The position numbers and the translations under genes are program-made. Shown here in pieces: positions 46,560 through 60,298 of a DNA stretch of 64,000 bases (position 1 is its first letter; each line of letters begins with the position of its first letter). Under the pieces are notes generated by a model, which was given only the letters and a program-made list of their open reading frames with translations, did no database searches and had not been told where the DNA came from. This DNA comes from Moringa oleifera. Taxonomy: Eukaryota > Streptophyta > Magnoliopsida > Brassicales > Moringaceae. The stretch covers positions 808,501 to 872,500 of the forward strand of contig JAJFZO010000034.1 of NCBI GenBank assembly GCA_021397835.1, in the 5' to 3' direction.

Positions 46560-49490
46560 AAAACTTAATGGCGGCACTCAATTTGCTGCACCAAATTCCA
46601 GTAAAAAAATATTTTTTAGAAGGAAAAAGATATAGAGATCCACACGTGGACTGACACGTCACACGTGGTGTTGAACCCTCCATCCGTGTCCACCCACCTC
46701 TCTAGATGCCGGTCTTAACTTTTCATATTCAGATTTTTTTTTCTTTATTTGGGTTGGCTTTTTAGGTATTTACGTTTACTTGGTCTTAAAATAAATTAAT
46801 TTTTTAATTAATCATACTATTTTTTTCTCCCTCTCTTCAATTAATCACATTATTTTTTTCTTCAATTAATCAAACATCTAAGAACATCTTCTTCTTTTTT
46901 TTCTCTCTCTTTTCTTTCTCTGTATCTCTTTATTTCGTATATGGATCTCACAAACTTAAAAGAGACCTAAGTTCTTAAAACCATGCAAACGGATATTACA
47001 AGAATATAACTTAAAAATTATATTAATTTTATCAAATTATATACTGTTGAGCTAAGTAAGGTTGAACATTCTATAATAATTTATGAGACCCTGAATTGTT
47101 ATGAATTTGTTTGGTGTTAATGAAAAAAAAAGAATGAAGTCACTGTAGCAGCATTATTAATAGCAGAGAAGTTTGATTGTTGAAGGATAACAACAACGGG
47201 TTAGATAAAAATATATATATTATTTATCATCTGAATTATGTTGAGTTTTTAATAAAATTACAAATCATAATAATTTAATAAAATAAATAATAATTTAAAT
47301 TATTTTATTTACTTATTTTATATTAATATTAAAAATTATTATAATTTTTTATTAAAATGTTCATCACAAAATCAAATCGACAAAAAAAAATTATCCTGTA
47401 AAAAAAATAAGGAGAGATAGCATCATGTTTTATGTGTGGTTAATTGAAAAAAGAGAAGTAAAGTTGTTGTGGTTAATTGAAAAAAAGAGAAAAAAAAAGT
47501 TAAAGATGATTAGTTAGGAGAGAGAATAGATTAAAAAAATTAATCTTACCCATTGACGTATTTTAATGTCACGTGATTATTTAGATCGTTAATAGTCAAT
47601 TGAATTAAAAAGAAAATCTAATCTCAATATCACAATCATTTGAATGGATTAAGATTTTTTTTTTGAGTTAAATAAGTATTTATATGTGATCATTTTAAAA
47701 AATAATTATTTATTTTGTTAAGATATTATGTTTATATTTACTTAAAAAGATGAATTTTTTTGTTTGTATAAAAAATATTTTTTTGACAAAATGATAATTT
47801 AATAAAATTAGTAATCAAATTTTTTATTTTTATATTAAAATATTAAAATACTTTTTAAACTCTTTATTAGAACCTTAACATCAATTGAGATCTATCCAAA
47901 AAACAAAAACTTTATATAGATCACGATGGGTTGCTCTGATTGGTAAAAGGCTCCAAGCTCCACTGGGGGAGTCCACTGAGTTTAAGATTCACAAAGATAC
48001 GCATAGTTTGTGCAATACACCACTTTTATGTATTTAATTAGTGATAATTAAACAGGTTTAAGCATAATTATGCTCACATGGAGCCAATATTTCATTTGAA
48101 AGTGGTAACACAAGCTGTTTGCTGCAAGATTAGCTTGTAGTTGGTACAGTTTGTTTCCTTTCCTAATTTATTGGCATTTTGTGACCAGACAACAGTACCT
48201 ACCATTTTGAATTTGTCATTGAATGATTGAGATTCTAGAATTTCCTAATTACCCGCTACAAATAATTCATGGGATGGTTAGCACATTTAATAATTGAGTT
48301 CCTAATTAAGGAAGAAATTAAATTTGATTGATAATGGCAGTATACAAGGGACTAATTAAGTGACTGATTACCAACTTCATGGATTGGATTTTGCTCTGTC
48401 TTTCTTTCATTCTTTCTGTTCATCATTGCATTCTTTCAAAAAGGATAAGACTTTTTATGTTTGCCATTAATGGTTCTTCGATTCCTATCATGATCTCCCT
48501 TGTTTCAAAAGTTAAGGTCAAAGATATTAATTATTAATGTATTTTTTTAGTTTATAAATATAATGCTCAATTATAACTACAAGCTGTAATTTTAATTTGG
48601 GTAATAATTATTTACAATTATAATTTTATTTTAAAACCAAATTTTATTGTTTTAAAAAATAATAAATTTATTTTTATTTATCAATTTAAATTAAATTTAG
48701 TTTTATTAAAAATTTTAAAAATTAAAAGTATTCAATAATTTTTTATTAATGTAAATAAATATTCAAGTTATCATCATAATTTTTGAAATATTAAAAATAA
48801 TTTTTTAAGAATTATATTATTTAAAAAATTTAAAATTATAAAAAGTAATTTGTTAATTCGAAATTATACAAAAATTGAAAGATGAATTTAAATGAAATGT
48901 AGAGCTCATTAAAATTATTTAAAGATATTTGATAAAAGATATTTTTAATTATTTAGAATTAAATTATAATTTAAATCAAATTAAGTTTAATTTATTATTT
49001 TTTATATTTAAAATACGATTTAATATAAAAATAATTCATAATTTAAATGACCTTTTATGATTTTTGTCATGATTTTTATCATAGGAAAAAATTAATTTTT
49101 TAAATTAACATTACTTTTGTTATGATATTTTTACTGATATTCATTAAAGAAAAAGTAAAGGAACACAGAAGTGGCTCATTGTTGTTACTTGATTTAATAT
49201 CTATATAATATTTAATAGTTTTCTTAAGCAACTCATTAATTTATAGATACAACCTACAGATAGTATTTTTACTTTGAATAATTAAATTCAGAAATTCATA
49301 TTTAAAAAAACACCAAGAATTGAAGATTACCGGTCAGGTTTGATCATTTGAGGAGGGAATCCAGCTTTTTTTCACATTATATTTTCTAATAATAAAAATA
49401 TTTGTAAGATATATTATTTAAAAATAAATACAAAAACTTGTATTTATTTTTTAATAAAAAAAAGTAAAAATCATATTTAACTTACAATCT
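46560..49490. other. AT-rich intergenic region
   Basis: Two perfect ACACGTGG motifs occur near 46640 and 46661, just distal to the small acidic ORF, and one CACGTG lies near 47572. A SINE-like remnant sits at 47924-47992. The rest is A/T-rich with no exon recognised on either strand. Confidence 0.55.
47924..47992 (+). mobile_element. SINE-like fragment with pol III A and B box resemblance
   Basis: The stretch gggttgctctgattggtaaa (about 47928-47947) resembles a tRNA A box. It is followed by ggctccaagctccactgggg and, some 35 bp on, gagtttaagattc (47978-47990), a degenerate B box. Plant tRNA-derived SINEs often carry this order and wording. No poly-A/T end or target-site duplication was established and the B box is poor, so it would be an old remnant. 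Confidence 0.35.
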
Positions 49491-49499
49491 ATTTCACCG

Positions 49500-52400
49500 A
49501 AATAAATAACATGTGGCTAGGTGAGGCGCAGGCACCGAAGTGGATTGAGCAGGCAACCGTCTCCGAGGGCTATAATTATAAAGGGACAAGTCGGTGACAG
49601 CATTAGATGAAAGTCCAAGGTCGGTATATAAGTGGGTTCACGCAGCTCTCTCTTTTCCACCAGGTCAAAATAAAGTCTGCTCTTTGATGATTAGTTGACT
49701 GCATACTCTTCACTAATTTTCTCACTTTTTCCAATAGATATTTTGGGATTTAAATTATGATTAATTTTTAAAATAATTATAATATGTAATAATTTAACAA
49801 AATTAATAATTCATTAATTTATTTAAAGTTTCATCATTAAATTAGCTCAATTACAACAATAAAATTAATCATTGGTTATAATTATTTATGTTTAAAATCA
49901 TTGGTTATAATAATTAATCACATTATAGTTAGAATTAATTAATATTTTTATTAAACATATATATAATATATGATCAAATAAGTAATATTTTATAAAATCA
50001 ATAATTGTTCGATCATAATTTTCAACTTCGAAAATAATCAAAGTACATAAAACAAAAAAGGAAGAGAAGAAAAACTCTGACACGTATTCATCAGCTCTGA
50101 TTTTCTTGATGTGTTTCATGTGGGTCTTTGGTATGTAATTGTGGGAAAGAAGAAAGTGGGCAGACTTTATTTGACTTCACAGAAGGATGCTTTCTTTTTT
50201 TAATTTCTTTCTATGATAATCATCTTCTTGCTTCTAGATATTGCAGATCTCATTAATTAATTATAAAAAGATTAGAGAATTAATCATTGATTTTGATCAA
50301 TACCCATAATTATTTTTATTATTAATTAAAAGAAAACATGATTTTACATTGTTAGCTTAAATTGTTAATTTTTTTGAAGCATTTTTTCTATTTATTTCAA
50401 TAGAGACTTATTGGAGACAAATATAAGCATACATGAATAGGAACCCACCGAGAATTTCCCAATATCATGGCATTATACCCCGTAGGGATAATGGAGAATC
50501 TTCCTCAATCGTGTACTATTCCCCTTTTCTTTTTTTTTTTCGTTTATTATATGCTTTTTTTGCATGTTTTATTGGCCTAAATATAAAGAAATTGAACTTT
50601 TTGCAGAGGCACCAGTGACCCATTAAAAGTCGGTCCAAATTAAAATGTTTGAGTAAAGTTCTAGTACTTGCTAAGGGGGAAGACACGAGAAAGCTGAAGA
50701 ACCTGCAGCTACAGGACTTACCAAATTCATATTCCAATTATGTATGCAGTCTCTCTCTACTGTCTTTGTCAATTGCCGGCCATCCACTTCTTTTCTAAAA
50801 TTAAATCATGGCAATCGTAATGATATTATTCCTTTCAAACTAAGTTGTTGAATTTGGTTCAAAGGGTCTATTAAGGTCCCGATCCATCTTCCCCCAAGAC
50901 ATTATTTCTAATTTAAATTAAAATTTTAAAATTAAATCAGGGTTTTTATTATTTTGATTTTTAATGAATTTTTAATAATATTTTTATAATTTATTATATT
51001 ACTATTAAAAATTAAAACTATGGTCGGGCTATTTATCCTGCACTAAAGCAGGATTATAGAGAGGTATATGTGCATTGCCATGGTCTACACAATAGAGCCT
51101 GTGGTTCACATCCGTGAAGAAAGCATGTCTGTACGAAAAAATTATGGTCACCAAAGTTGGATACTGGATATTCCACTAACAATGTTACGGACCACATTTT
51201 CGCTAGACACATTTGAACTTATCCCGAAAGATATAAGGTATCAAAATTTCATTGTTCACTGCTGAGTAACATGATTTTTGGACACAATCAAATTTAAGAA
51301 CATATCTTATTTTAAAATAATTTTATTGGTTCTCTTTTATTCATCTACTTAATGACGCAAATTGATGATTTTTGTTTGGGAGACAAGCAAGGAAAGATGA
51401 GAGATGAGGAGACGGAGAACAGAAATTTTGAGATGCTGGGTGGCGATGCAGTTGACTTTGTTCAATTATTGAAGAGGAAGTGGAGGCCTTAAAGTGGAGT
51501 GATGTATCTGACTATATCTAAGTTGATATGCATCTGTTTTTGATTCGGCCTTCTGGGTTTATTGAGAAAAGGAAAAGCAAATGGAAATGGCAGCTTCTGA
51601 GGGTCAAATCATGTGGGAGATAATGGTGATCTCTACTGTGTGGGACCGATGAACAAGTCCTCCTGCTGAAAATTGGTGGAGCTTATAATTTCTCTGTTGA
51701 TTTACATCCCCGGCACCTGGGGTCACCATTTTGCTGCTTCATTCAGGTAAGTCAGATGAAAGTGACTCATTGTTTGGCACATTTGCTGTCCCAAGGCTGG
51801 GCCGATGATCCTGGATGTTTCAGAACAGGATTCAGCTCCGCTACTCCAGGGGCCTATCTTCGGCCTGGGCCTGGAAAAGGGAAAGAAATGGATGCCAAAA
51901 CCCACTTCGTCAGGAGAGACCCTAAAGACTTGCTTTGGGCCCAGAGTTATAACTTTCAGGTTTTCAGACCTGCATATTGCATTATATTCAACGGAATGTT
52001 AAAATTGATCAAAATGGATAAACATAATAATGTATAAGATGGATATAAATTTTTTACTGATATAATTACTATGTTTTGCAGATCGGATACAAATTTTATA
52101 TTGATCTGATCCATGTTGATTTTTCAAGTCAGATATAAATTTTCTAGTAATCTGATTCATGCTGATCTTTTTGTTGGTCATTAAGAATAAATTAATTGTC
52201 CTTGTTTAATTACTTGTCATTTAAGTTGACTGCATAGGCTAGCATAATAGATGAATAACTTCTTCTTCAAAATTACTCTTTCTATGTAATATTTTATTGT
52301 CATTGTGGATTTAATTGAAAAAGAAATCTGAATTTTTCAAGAGAGGCATTTATGACAAATGAGTTGGTCCCTACCTGCTGAACTGAAAGGAGAACCTTCT

Positions 52401-53060
52401 GTGTCTTGCTCATGACTGACACTGTTAGGTACTCAGCATCCTCTGCAATTCTTTTGTCCTACAGGGTTGCAGATTTGAAACAACAGCTGGCAGAAGAGAA
52501 GAATGGAGAGTTGGGTAATGCATCCAAAGAGTAGACATGATAAAGATAACATTTTCTGGGTTTTTGTAGTGTAAGAAACAGTTGACTTGTCAGAAAATTC
52601 TCAAGTCTTAATAGATATCTTGGTTTCAAATGAAATTGTTTCAAATGGCAAAGAAACTGATTCCTGATGAAATATCATTAAACAAGAGTGACACTCACTG
52701 GAAAATCGCACCACAAATTTCTATGAACAGATTGAATTGTGTTCCTACGATTCATTTCATCACTCTCTTGGGTTAGTTGCCTTATGGTTTACTAAGGAAC
52801 ACCTTCAGCCAGATCACGTCGGAAACATCAAAACTCAGGAGAAAAGGACTGACTCTACAGTAGTTGCTTCGAAACATTGCTGGGCAGGCAATGACCCTGG
52901 AATCAGAACAGATAAATTTCCAGGACTCTGTGGCTCCTGTGTTATCCACTTAGCTGTCCTCGGTAATTCCAAGTTGAAGCTTGCAGTTTTATTTAACAAA
53001 GTCATATGTAACCGTTCTTGTTCTCGGAAATTTCAGGTTGCAATGGAGGGTGAGATCACT
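49500..53060. other. Intergenic region with scattered gene-like patches
   Basis: Patches with higher G+C stand out at 49500-49680, 51370-51960 and 52370-52540. The first includes a TATATAAG element near 49627 without a following ORF. The second includes a 31-codon frame at 51397 (MRDEETENRNFEML...) and several unconvincing frames. The third holds the possible terminal exon listed separately. No complete gene could be assembled from them. Confidence 0.45.
52465..52534 (+). pseudogene. Possible orphan terminal exon (coiled-coil tail)
   Basis: After a credible acceptor (cttttgtcctacag) the plus strand reads in one frame (R)VADLKQQLAEEKNGELGN, then ASKE and a TAG. That heptad-like, Glu/Lys-rich ending is typical of the C terminus of a coiled-coil protein. 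No upstream exon in a matching phase was identified in the preceding 2 kb, so it may be a gene remnant or chance. The source family is not known. Confidence 0.25.
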
Positions 53061-53061
53061 G

Positions 53062-54831
53062 TTAGTATCTATTTCCATGAGGCTGCAAACACAAAACAGA
53101 TGATATAACGTAATTAGCAGACAAGTAATACCAGATACAATCAATCCACATCCTGCAGTTTTTCATCTATTCTGTGATTCTAATGGATCATTTGTGAGTT
53201 TATTTCATTGATACTCACATCATAAGCAACGAGAGATCTGCAGTAGTTGGTGTTCGTGAGGACTGTACTGCTCGATCCACACTCACTGTCTTTAAGAGAC
53301 ACGGTGGATCTGTCAAGCTTGATCGACCATGGATACTGGTAGTTCTGCGCAGTGGTTCCAACATGTGAAGATGAACGCTGCATCCGCATAGCTCTTGGGA
53401 CGTTTCTGCCTTCCGTTGATGCCCTCCGCCGGCTAGGTTGCCTCTCAAATGACTCTGGCCTTTGTTTTGGGGCACTCTGCGACCGAGCCTTAGCCCTTGA
53501 AGATTCTGTATTAGCCATGTAATTTGGGAACAAAGGGTAGTCATAGGACAAGGATTCTGCATAATCTGGCCTCGGAAAAGCAAAGGTTACTTTGGATTGA
53601 TCAGGTCTGGATACAGCAGAGTAGCACTGGGGACTGCTCTGTGCTGTGCTGAAGGAATAGTCCTCAAAGTGCCCGCTGCAGGCTCTGGGGCTCATGTCGG
53701 TAATAGCTGATGGAGCTGGAGAAACCTCGTAATGGTCTTGCTTTGAGTATGGTCTGTTTGATGCATAAAGAGTGAAGTCTGCCCTTTCTGTTTGTAAATG
53801 GTTTGAATAGCTGTTTCTGCTCTTCACACTTCCTTTTGATTCACTATAGTCCATCTCTACAATCTTAATGTTCTCCTCCATGCCTCTGTCTGTATCCTGC
53901 ATTCAAAAACAGGATTGCAGGTCACTTCTTGAGCATTCATATTTCATCGTGCCTGTTTCCCTGCCAGGACCAACAAGAGATCTATAGGGGAGATTATGAA
54001 GCAGAAGGTTTTTCTCAGAGGAAATGAAGCTTACATAATATGAATGCCTGTATCGATTTTCTTGGGTCGATTTTCTGTGGGTTGACAGCTTCTGATTGGT
54101 AGGCTGTGCTTCTTCAGCCACCCGAAGCCTCTGAGCTCGTGCTCTAGCCTGCACCGTCACCAATGCTTGCATACACCTGAGTGTAGCAGTGGCTTGTTTT
54201 CTCACCAGGTGACCCCTTATCAACGCCTGCAACTTCACTAGTCCTCTTAATGCACACAGTGCTTTTCTTGCCTGGATGAACAACAACAACAGGAAACAGT
54301 TAACATTCGCAATGGAACCGACTCACTGGCTGCCCGAGCAGTATGCGTAGATAGTGAGTTCTAAAGATATACCAAGTAACCACGGAAGACCGATTGAATT
54401 TTCACAGCAGCAGCCTCTTCAACGGCGCTGGTTCTCCCTGTGGCAGCAGTAGTCAGCCGGATCACAGCAGCTGCGGCCTGTGCGGCAGCCACAGCAGCAT
54501 CAGCAGCTGCAGCTGTAGCTGCTGCGACTGCCATGGCATGCTTTTTCTGCTCATCGTCGATGTCCAATGCAGTTTGCACTGCTGGTAGAGGAGTGGCAGT
54601 TGGGTCTGTAGAATTTGAGTCCTTGGCAGGTGCAGCTGGTGCGGTTGCTGAAGATCTTCGGAAACTCCATCTCCGTTTCTCCTTAGGAGTCGTTGGTATG
54701 ATTACTACAGGGGTCGTCGGATTCTCACCTGGAACTGAAGAATTCTGATTGCTTCCACTCTTTTCCTTCTCTTTCTCCTTGTCTTTCTTTCCTGTCAAGA
54801 AATGTTTAAGCCATTTACCTGTCTTCCCCAT
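53062..54831 (-). CDS. IQ67-domain (IQD) calmodulin-binding protein, 464 aa
   Basis: IQD proteins are plant scaffolds that bind calmodulin and associate with microtubules and the plasma membrane. Exons on the minus strand: 54831-54373, 54271-54035, 53896-53219, 53082-53062; phases agree for 464 residues. The basic N terminus [20 protein letters not shown] is typical. An Ala-rich helix precedes the IQ67 domain (about residues 141-210), with [36 protein letters not shown]; the phase-0 intron falls between RGYL and ARK, the conserved position for this family. A DUF4005-like stretch follows near [21 protein letters not shown]. The final exon is just seven codons including the stop (PHGNRY), reached by a canonical gtgagt donor and a pyrimidine-rich acceptor. 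If that intron is retained, the reading ends 12 residues later at 53180. Best match by memory is the IQD22-24 group. Confidence 0.93.
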
Positions 54832-57800
54832 CTCTACCAGAATCCTCCTAAGCTATCGTGCAAGATATCAACAACTGATGTGCAGATCTCCCCGTCTTCT
54901 GTAATTAACAAGTACTTGTCAAAACAATAATGGATTTCCTGATTACAATTATATTAACGCATCTTTTTTGACAGCCTGATCTCAGTGTTCCATTATTCTC
55001 TTCTGGGTAATGATCACCGTTTTTGCAGATTCTGATCTTTTCTTTCTTTATGAGAAGTTGATGAGCTCCATGATACGAAAAGAAGCAGAGAGGAAACTCC
55101 CCAGTTAAGCCACCTGCCAACCTCTTAGAAGATTGATGCCAGAGATTCCTTGCCTGTGACTAGATTTCCTTACAGACTTACAGCTAAACATACTTGCCCT
55201 TTCAGTAAATCTAATCCTATATAAAAATCAAGGGTGTTTTGGTGAACCTGGTATTGGGTAATGTGAGATGGGTAGGTTCAGAAACCATGTGAAAATGGGT
55301 CGAGAACATGCAGAATCCGTGTAAAATACTCATTTCAGCATCGGCGAGCTGCCCACTTGAGGGTTCTATTCTGGGGATTATAGATTTTATATCTGGTAAA
55401 ACACATCGTGGGCTCCATTGGGTATGCTTGTGGGGTGTGCACATGTTAATGGTAACCTAAAGCTTGTGGAGCCTCTCTTCTCCCTGTTTCTTCTGGGTCA
55501 AGTTCTTCCAGAGTCCCAAAAGTGAAGGTCACTTTGATACTAAGACCCTGGAAGAAGTCATCTCAACCTGTCTGTTTCATCATTTTCACTACCCAAAAAG
55601 GTCTGGCTCCACCAGCTTTCATACTCCTGTACCGGAAATCCTGAACACTTGTGCGTGATCAGCAATTAAGAATCAGCCGTTGGGGAAAACAGGTTCATCA
55701 ATGAAATTTCCTACCAGCGCTTCATGTATCCAGCTTGTCAACCGGATTAATTTTCATTATAGATGAATCTGATTAACTTGCAGAGACTGACTGACTCTGT
55801 CTGACAAGATTCAAAAACCATTTCATGGATTCAGGCCCCATGAAGTCTTCAAACAGTGACAGCCTATATTTGATTCAGATTTCAGTTTCTAGGTGAAAGA
55901 AAAGGACAGTTTTCTTCACCAATGTTAAGCTTAACCTTACCAGTGTCAGCAGCCAGAAAAGATAAAGCTCTGGCTTGCTATTTCCACATAAAAGCACTTT
56001 GATTTTGTCTTGTTATCTATGTTCTTGGATCTGATCCACCGTTAAAAAAACATTTTGGGAATGTCTTGGAAAACTATCATGACATTAACCTAATTCAAAA
56101 CCCAGAAAAGGCATTTGGGCATTAATTATGACCAATTAAATTAACTATTGAATAGTTTTGTTTGTTTTCTTGTAAGAATTAATTAAGTGATAATGATGAA
56201 GAAGCTGCAGGTTCCTCAAGTATCTAGCAGATGAAGACAGAGTAAGTTAATGGGATCTGGACCCATGATGAACATCACAGCTGAGTAATGTGAGTCATTG
56301 TTATTATATCTTGTTTTTGATTAGTTGGCAATCACATGGTGTGTTCACAGGCTCCTGGGTGTTTGGCTCAGGAAACACCACAGGCTTGTCTCTTTTATCA
56401 CTCAATTAAAATCATGTCTTGCCTTGTAAATGCCTTGTGGCAGTGCCACGCCTGCAATATCTCTGCCAGAATTAGATGTTTCCATTTTTATTTGTTCTGA
56501 TTTGATTTTTTCTTATTTGATTTTTCAAAGGCTTTCCAAGCATTGTTGAATTAAAAATTTCAAGGCTATTGTTGGGGGAGAAATAAAAGCATGAGATCAA
56601 TTTTATTAGTAATGAAGATTGAGCAATTATGATGAGTGAAATTGTTGTGGATTAATGTGAAAATATTTTGAATATTTGTTGGCCCTCCAAAGGAAGATGG
56701 GCCCAATAAATTGATGAACTATATGACATATATGTGCGTTGCATATGCAAATTATTCAATATTATCCATCTAAATGGATAAAACTGCTGCATATGTTGAT
56801 AAAATAAAAAATATATATATATAAAATTTTTATTTTTATTTTATGTTATCAAATAAATTTTTAAAAAATAATAAATTAAATTTTATTTATGATGGGTTAT
56901 AATTCAACTCCCTTATTTTAAATTCATTTGAAAATTATTTGATTAATTAATACGTAAAGTTTTGATTTGTTATGCACCCACATGCATATTTTAAAATTAT
57001 AAAAATACTTTTTATATAGTCGTACTTTTATAAAATAATTAAATAAATAACACTATATGTGATACTTAGGAAAATACTATTAATACGATATTTATAATTA
57101 GAGATATTTATAGAAAAATAAAATAAAAAATTCAGACATGTAGGACCTTATTTTAAAAGTAATATTGTCATTGCTGCCTAATGAAATCAAACCACTTCCA
57201 AAAAAGCAAAAACTAAGAAGTCTTTCTTAAAAACAAGTTTGAAAGACCTTGACGAAAAAAAAAAAGTAAATTACATTCTATAATTATATGTTATATATAT
57301 ATATATATGGTTAAGTAAATTTTGACAAATTAAATTAAAAAATTATTTCAAAAATACAGCAGATGCATTTATAGTAATAATATTTTATTTATAATTAAAA
57401 ACCTGGAAAATTACAAAATTTCACAGGTGTTACAACTTTGGAAAGAACATTACAATATTACAATCTACTTCGACAATATCTTTTATATATATGTAGCTTC
57501 CATTGTACAATAAAATTAAAAAATCTGCTTGTTTAACAGAAAGCTGCAAAGTTATCTGCCAATTAAAGTAGATGACACCCACCAATTTACTGTTTCATTA
57601 AAAGCTCTGATTCATATATTATAATGCTCACCACATGCACATAAAAAGGCCTTGGTCTCATTGAAGATCGGAAAAGGGTAAAAAGATAATTTAGAAAAAA
57701 ATTAAAAATTGAAATAAACATTTTAAAATTGATTAAGATGAATTTAGTGATAATTGATATTAACGGAGCATCCCCATTTGTGTCACGATATCTTCTGAGG

Positions 57801-60298
57801 CATGGACCACGGTCTTATTGATCGTGATAGCTTTATTAAACAAATATGGGAGATATTGATATGGGTTAGGGCTATAAGAAGGAGAGACAACCCAACATTT
57901 TCCATCCTTTAATGTAACCGATGCTCTTGGATCGTGTCGGGTTTGCTCTATAAATATGGTAATATGTCCATCCTACTTTCCGATATTTGATACAATCTCC
58001 TTGGTTGTTATTACATTATGAGCTTCAATTATGTTATAAATAAAATACAAACAGGGACTAAGATGTAGGCACATGAATTAAATTTTTAAAAAAAGGTGCA
58101 TAATTGAATTTTTCAAAGCAACTGATGCAAATAATTTTATCATTCATGACAATCGCTGTTCAGCCCAATTGGGTTAGCTGATATTTGTAAGCATAAATGC
58201 AGCATGCAAAATGGATACAAAAGAGGCCGATGTTCAAAGTATCGGAACCCAGAATAATGAAAGGCCAGCCGAGACTTGGTCGAGCCCACTGTTTTAATTG
58301 AATGGCCGGTTTCATAATTATGCTGAAATTACATGGACTGCTTGATTCCGTCCATTCCCCAAGATCCAGGGATGAAAACTGGGCCACGCGAGGGCGGCAC
58401 ATCTTTCTCATCCTCCTCTTAGTTTGCGGTGCTATTCTCTTTTTCATCTTTTTTTTTTGTTTAATAACTATAAAGATAAAAGTTAAAAATTTTCTTTGAA
58501 GAATGAACAAAAAAAAAAACTTATATTTTCAAATTTATTATTTTTATTTTTTAAATTATATTAAATTTAATTAAGTGTAAGTTGAATTTTAAGTTCCATT
58601 TTAATGATATTTAAGTTTTGAACTGTAAATTTAATCTTTGAATTTTTTATATATATAATTGAATGAAATAAATTCAATATAAAATAGAAGGCAAAAGACA
58701 TAATATTCACCTACACTTAAAGAAAATAAAAAAATCTTTGAATTCTGGCCAAAAAAATAATAATTTTTATAAAATATATTAATATTTATTTAATAAGATA
58801 AACTCAAAGTAAATATAAAATGCAATTTCAATCTCAATTTTTTTAAAAAAGGGAAGAATCATTAAACTCAAATTTGTCTCTGTGGATATTTTTTTCCATA
58901 TTGAAATAAAATTAACAGCCTTGCAAAATACAGTGTTATTTATTTACAAATAAAATAAACTAATTTACAATCTTTGTTATGCATTTTTTCTTATTTATTT
59001 ATGTTTTAAATTTTTAAATTTTATTTTAAATAATAAATCAATTAGCATACAATATTAATATACTATAAAACTTGTAAAAGTGACAAATATTGGACATCAT
59101 ATTTCTAACTGGAATATTATTTTATTTTCTTAATAATGTTTAAGATATATGACCTATGAAAAGTAATACTAGATTGTGTTTTTGAGGACTATACTACTCT
59201 TGATTTATTTATGTAAACAAATGAATTATATAAATAAGTTTATTCCAATTGAATTAAATATTAATCAAACTTATTTACTCTCATTGTTATCAACTTTTCA
59301 ATTTTTGGTTTTTCATTTCAACATTTTAAATTGTATAAGCAAATTTGTGTTCAATTTAACCAATCAAAACTAATTATTTTTTTTACTGTAATGCTTGTTA
59401 AGAAGATGAAATTCAGAATAATAAGTAGCTTGTTTCAGGCAATACTCAGTTTCAGTGATCCTTATGTATATCTTATTGCACAAATTTCTGCAGGAAAAAA
59501 TACATTAATTGATCAGATTTTCCTGCTTCTTTGAATATTCTCTGCATCAGAGCCAACCATGATAATCTTCTGTTCAAAGTCGAAGGAACAAAGTCAAAAT
59601 ACAGTTGAACAATGCACAGCTTACCAGTCTCTCTCTCCAGTCTGCATCTTGACTTTTTGGGCGTCTTTTGTGTTTATTTTTCATTAAATTTATCATGTTA
59701 ATACAAAACGAATAAAACCCTTTAATCTCCTCTTATCATGGGATCAAACTGAAAATAGACCAGCTCTGAACCAGCAGCTTCAGCAATTGTCAATGGACAG
59801 CGAGCCCAACGTCTATGCGTTTGTAGGGCTGAAAAGTCCAGAAAGCTACTTTAGATAAATGTCTTAATCAGCCTACCACAACAACTCCTAATTGTACTGT
59901 TACTGTATGAATTTAATGCTCAATCAACTGCCAACTGTATAGTCTGCTATGGTTTTAAGTCCTGGTTGCCTTGCATGGAAATTTTGGAGCAAATTTTCCT
60001 GGCCTCGTCTAGACCCTTTAGGCTTCTCATCATAAGTGAACACAGCCCCTTTTGTTATTCGTGCAGGGGATCCAAACCCCAACCCTCAACGACTCCCTTT
60101 AACTAGGTCCATGTGTCAATTCCACTACGGGTCAGACACGTTAACCTGTTCATATTCCACTGTCAAAGCTTCTGCTCCATTAATGACACCCACAATTTTC
60201 AAACTCCATAGAAGAGTATCAGTTTATAACTAGACCTCTCTCCTCCCTCCCCCCCCTCTCTCTCTCTCTGTGGATGCCTGTCTGTTCGAATTGTAGGT
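54832..60298. other. Intergenic region upstream of the IQD and EGF-like genes
   Basis: 54832-55640 carries promoter-like DNA for the minus-strand IQD gene, with a TATATA element near 55216. From 56780 to 59600 the DNA is mostly A/T rich, with a (TA)n tract at 57293-57308. No exon with recognisable product is seen on either strand. A small imperfect stem-loop is present at 56354-56384. The last 300 bases contain a CT/C-rich stretch (60238-60270), likely the core promoter of the EGF-like gene. Confidence 0.55.
57293..57308. repeat. TA dinucleotide microsatellite
   Basis: Short alternating TA run in intergenic DNA, with no gene attached. Confidence 0.85.

Noticed and set aside
52737..53108. Plus-strand ORF of 123 codons near the IQD 3' end
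   Set aside because: It overlaps the antisense of the last IQD exon and likely 3' UTR, and shows no recognisable motif; its start is not an ATG-supported gene start.
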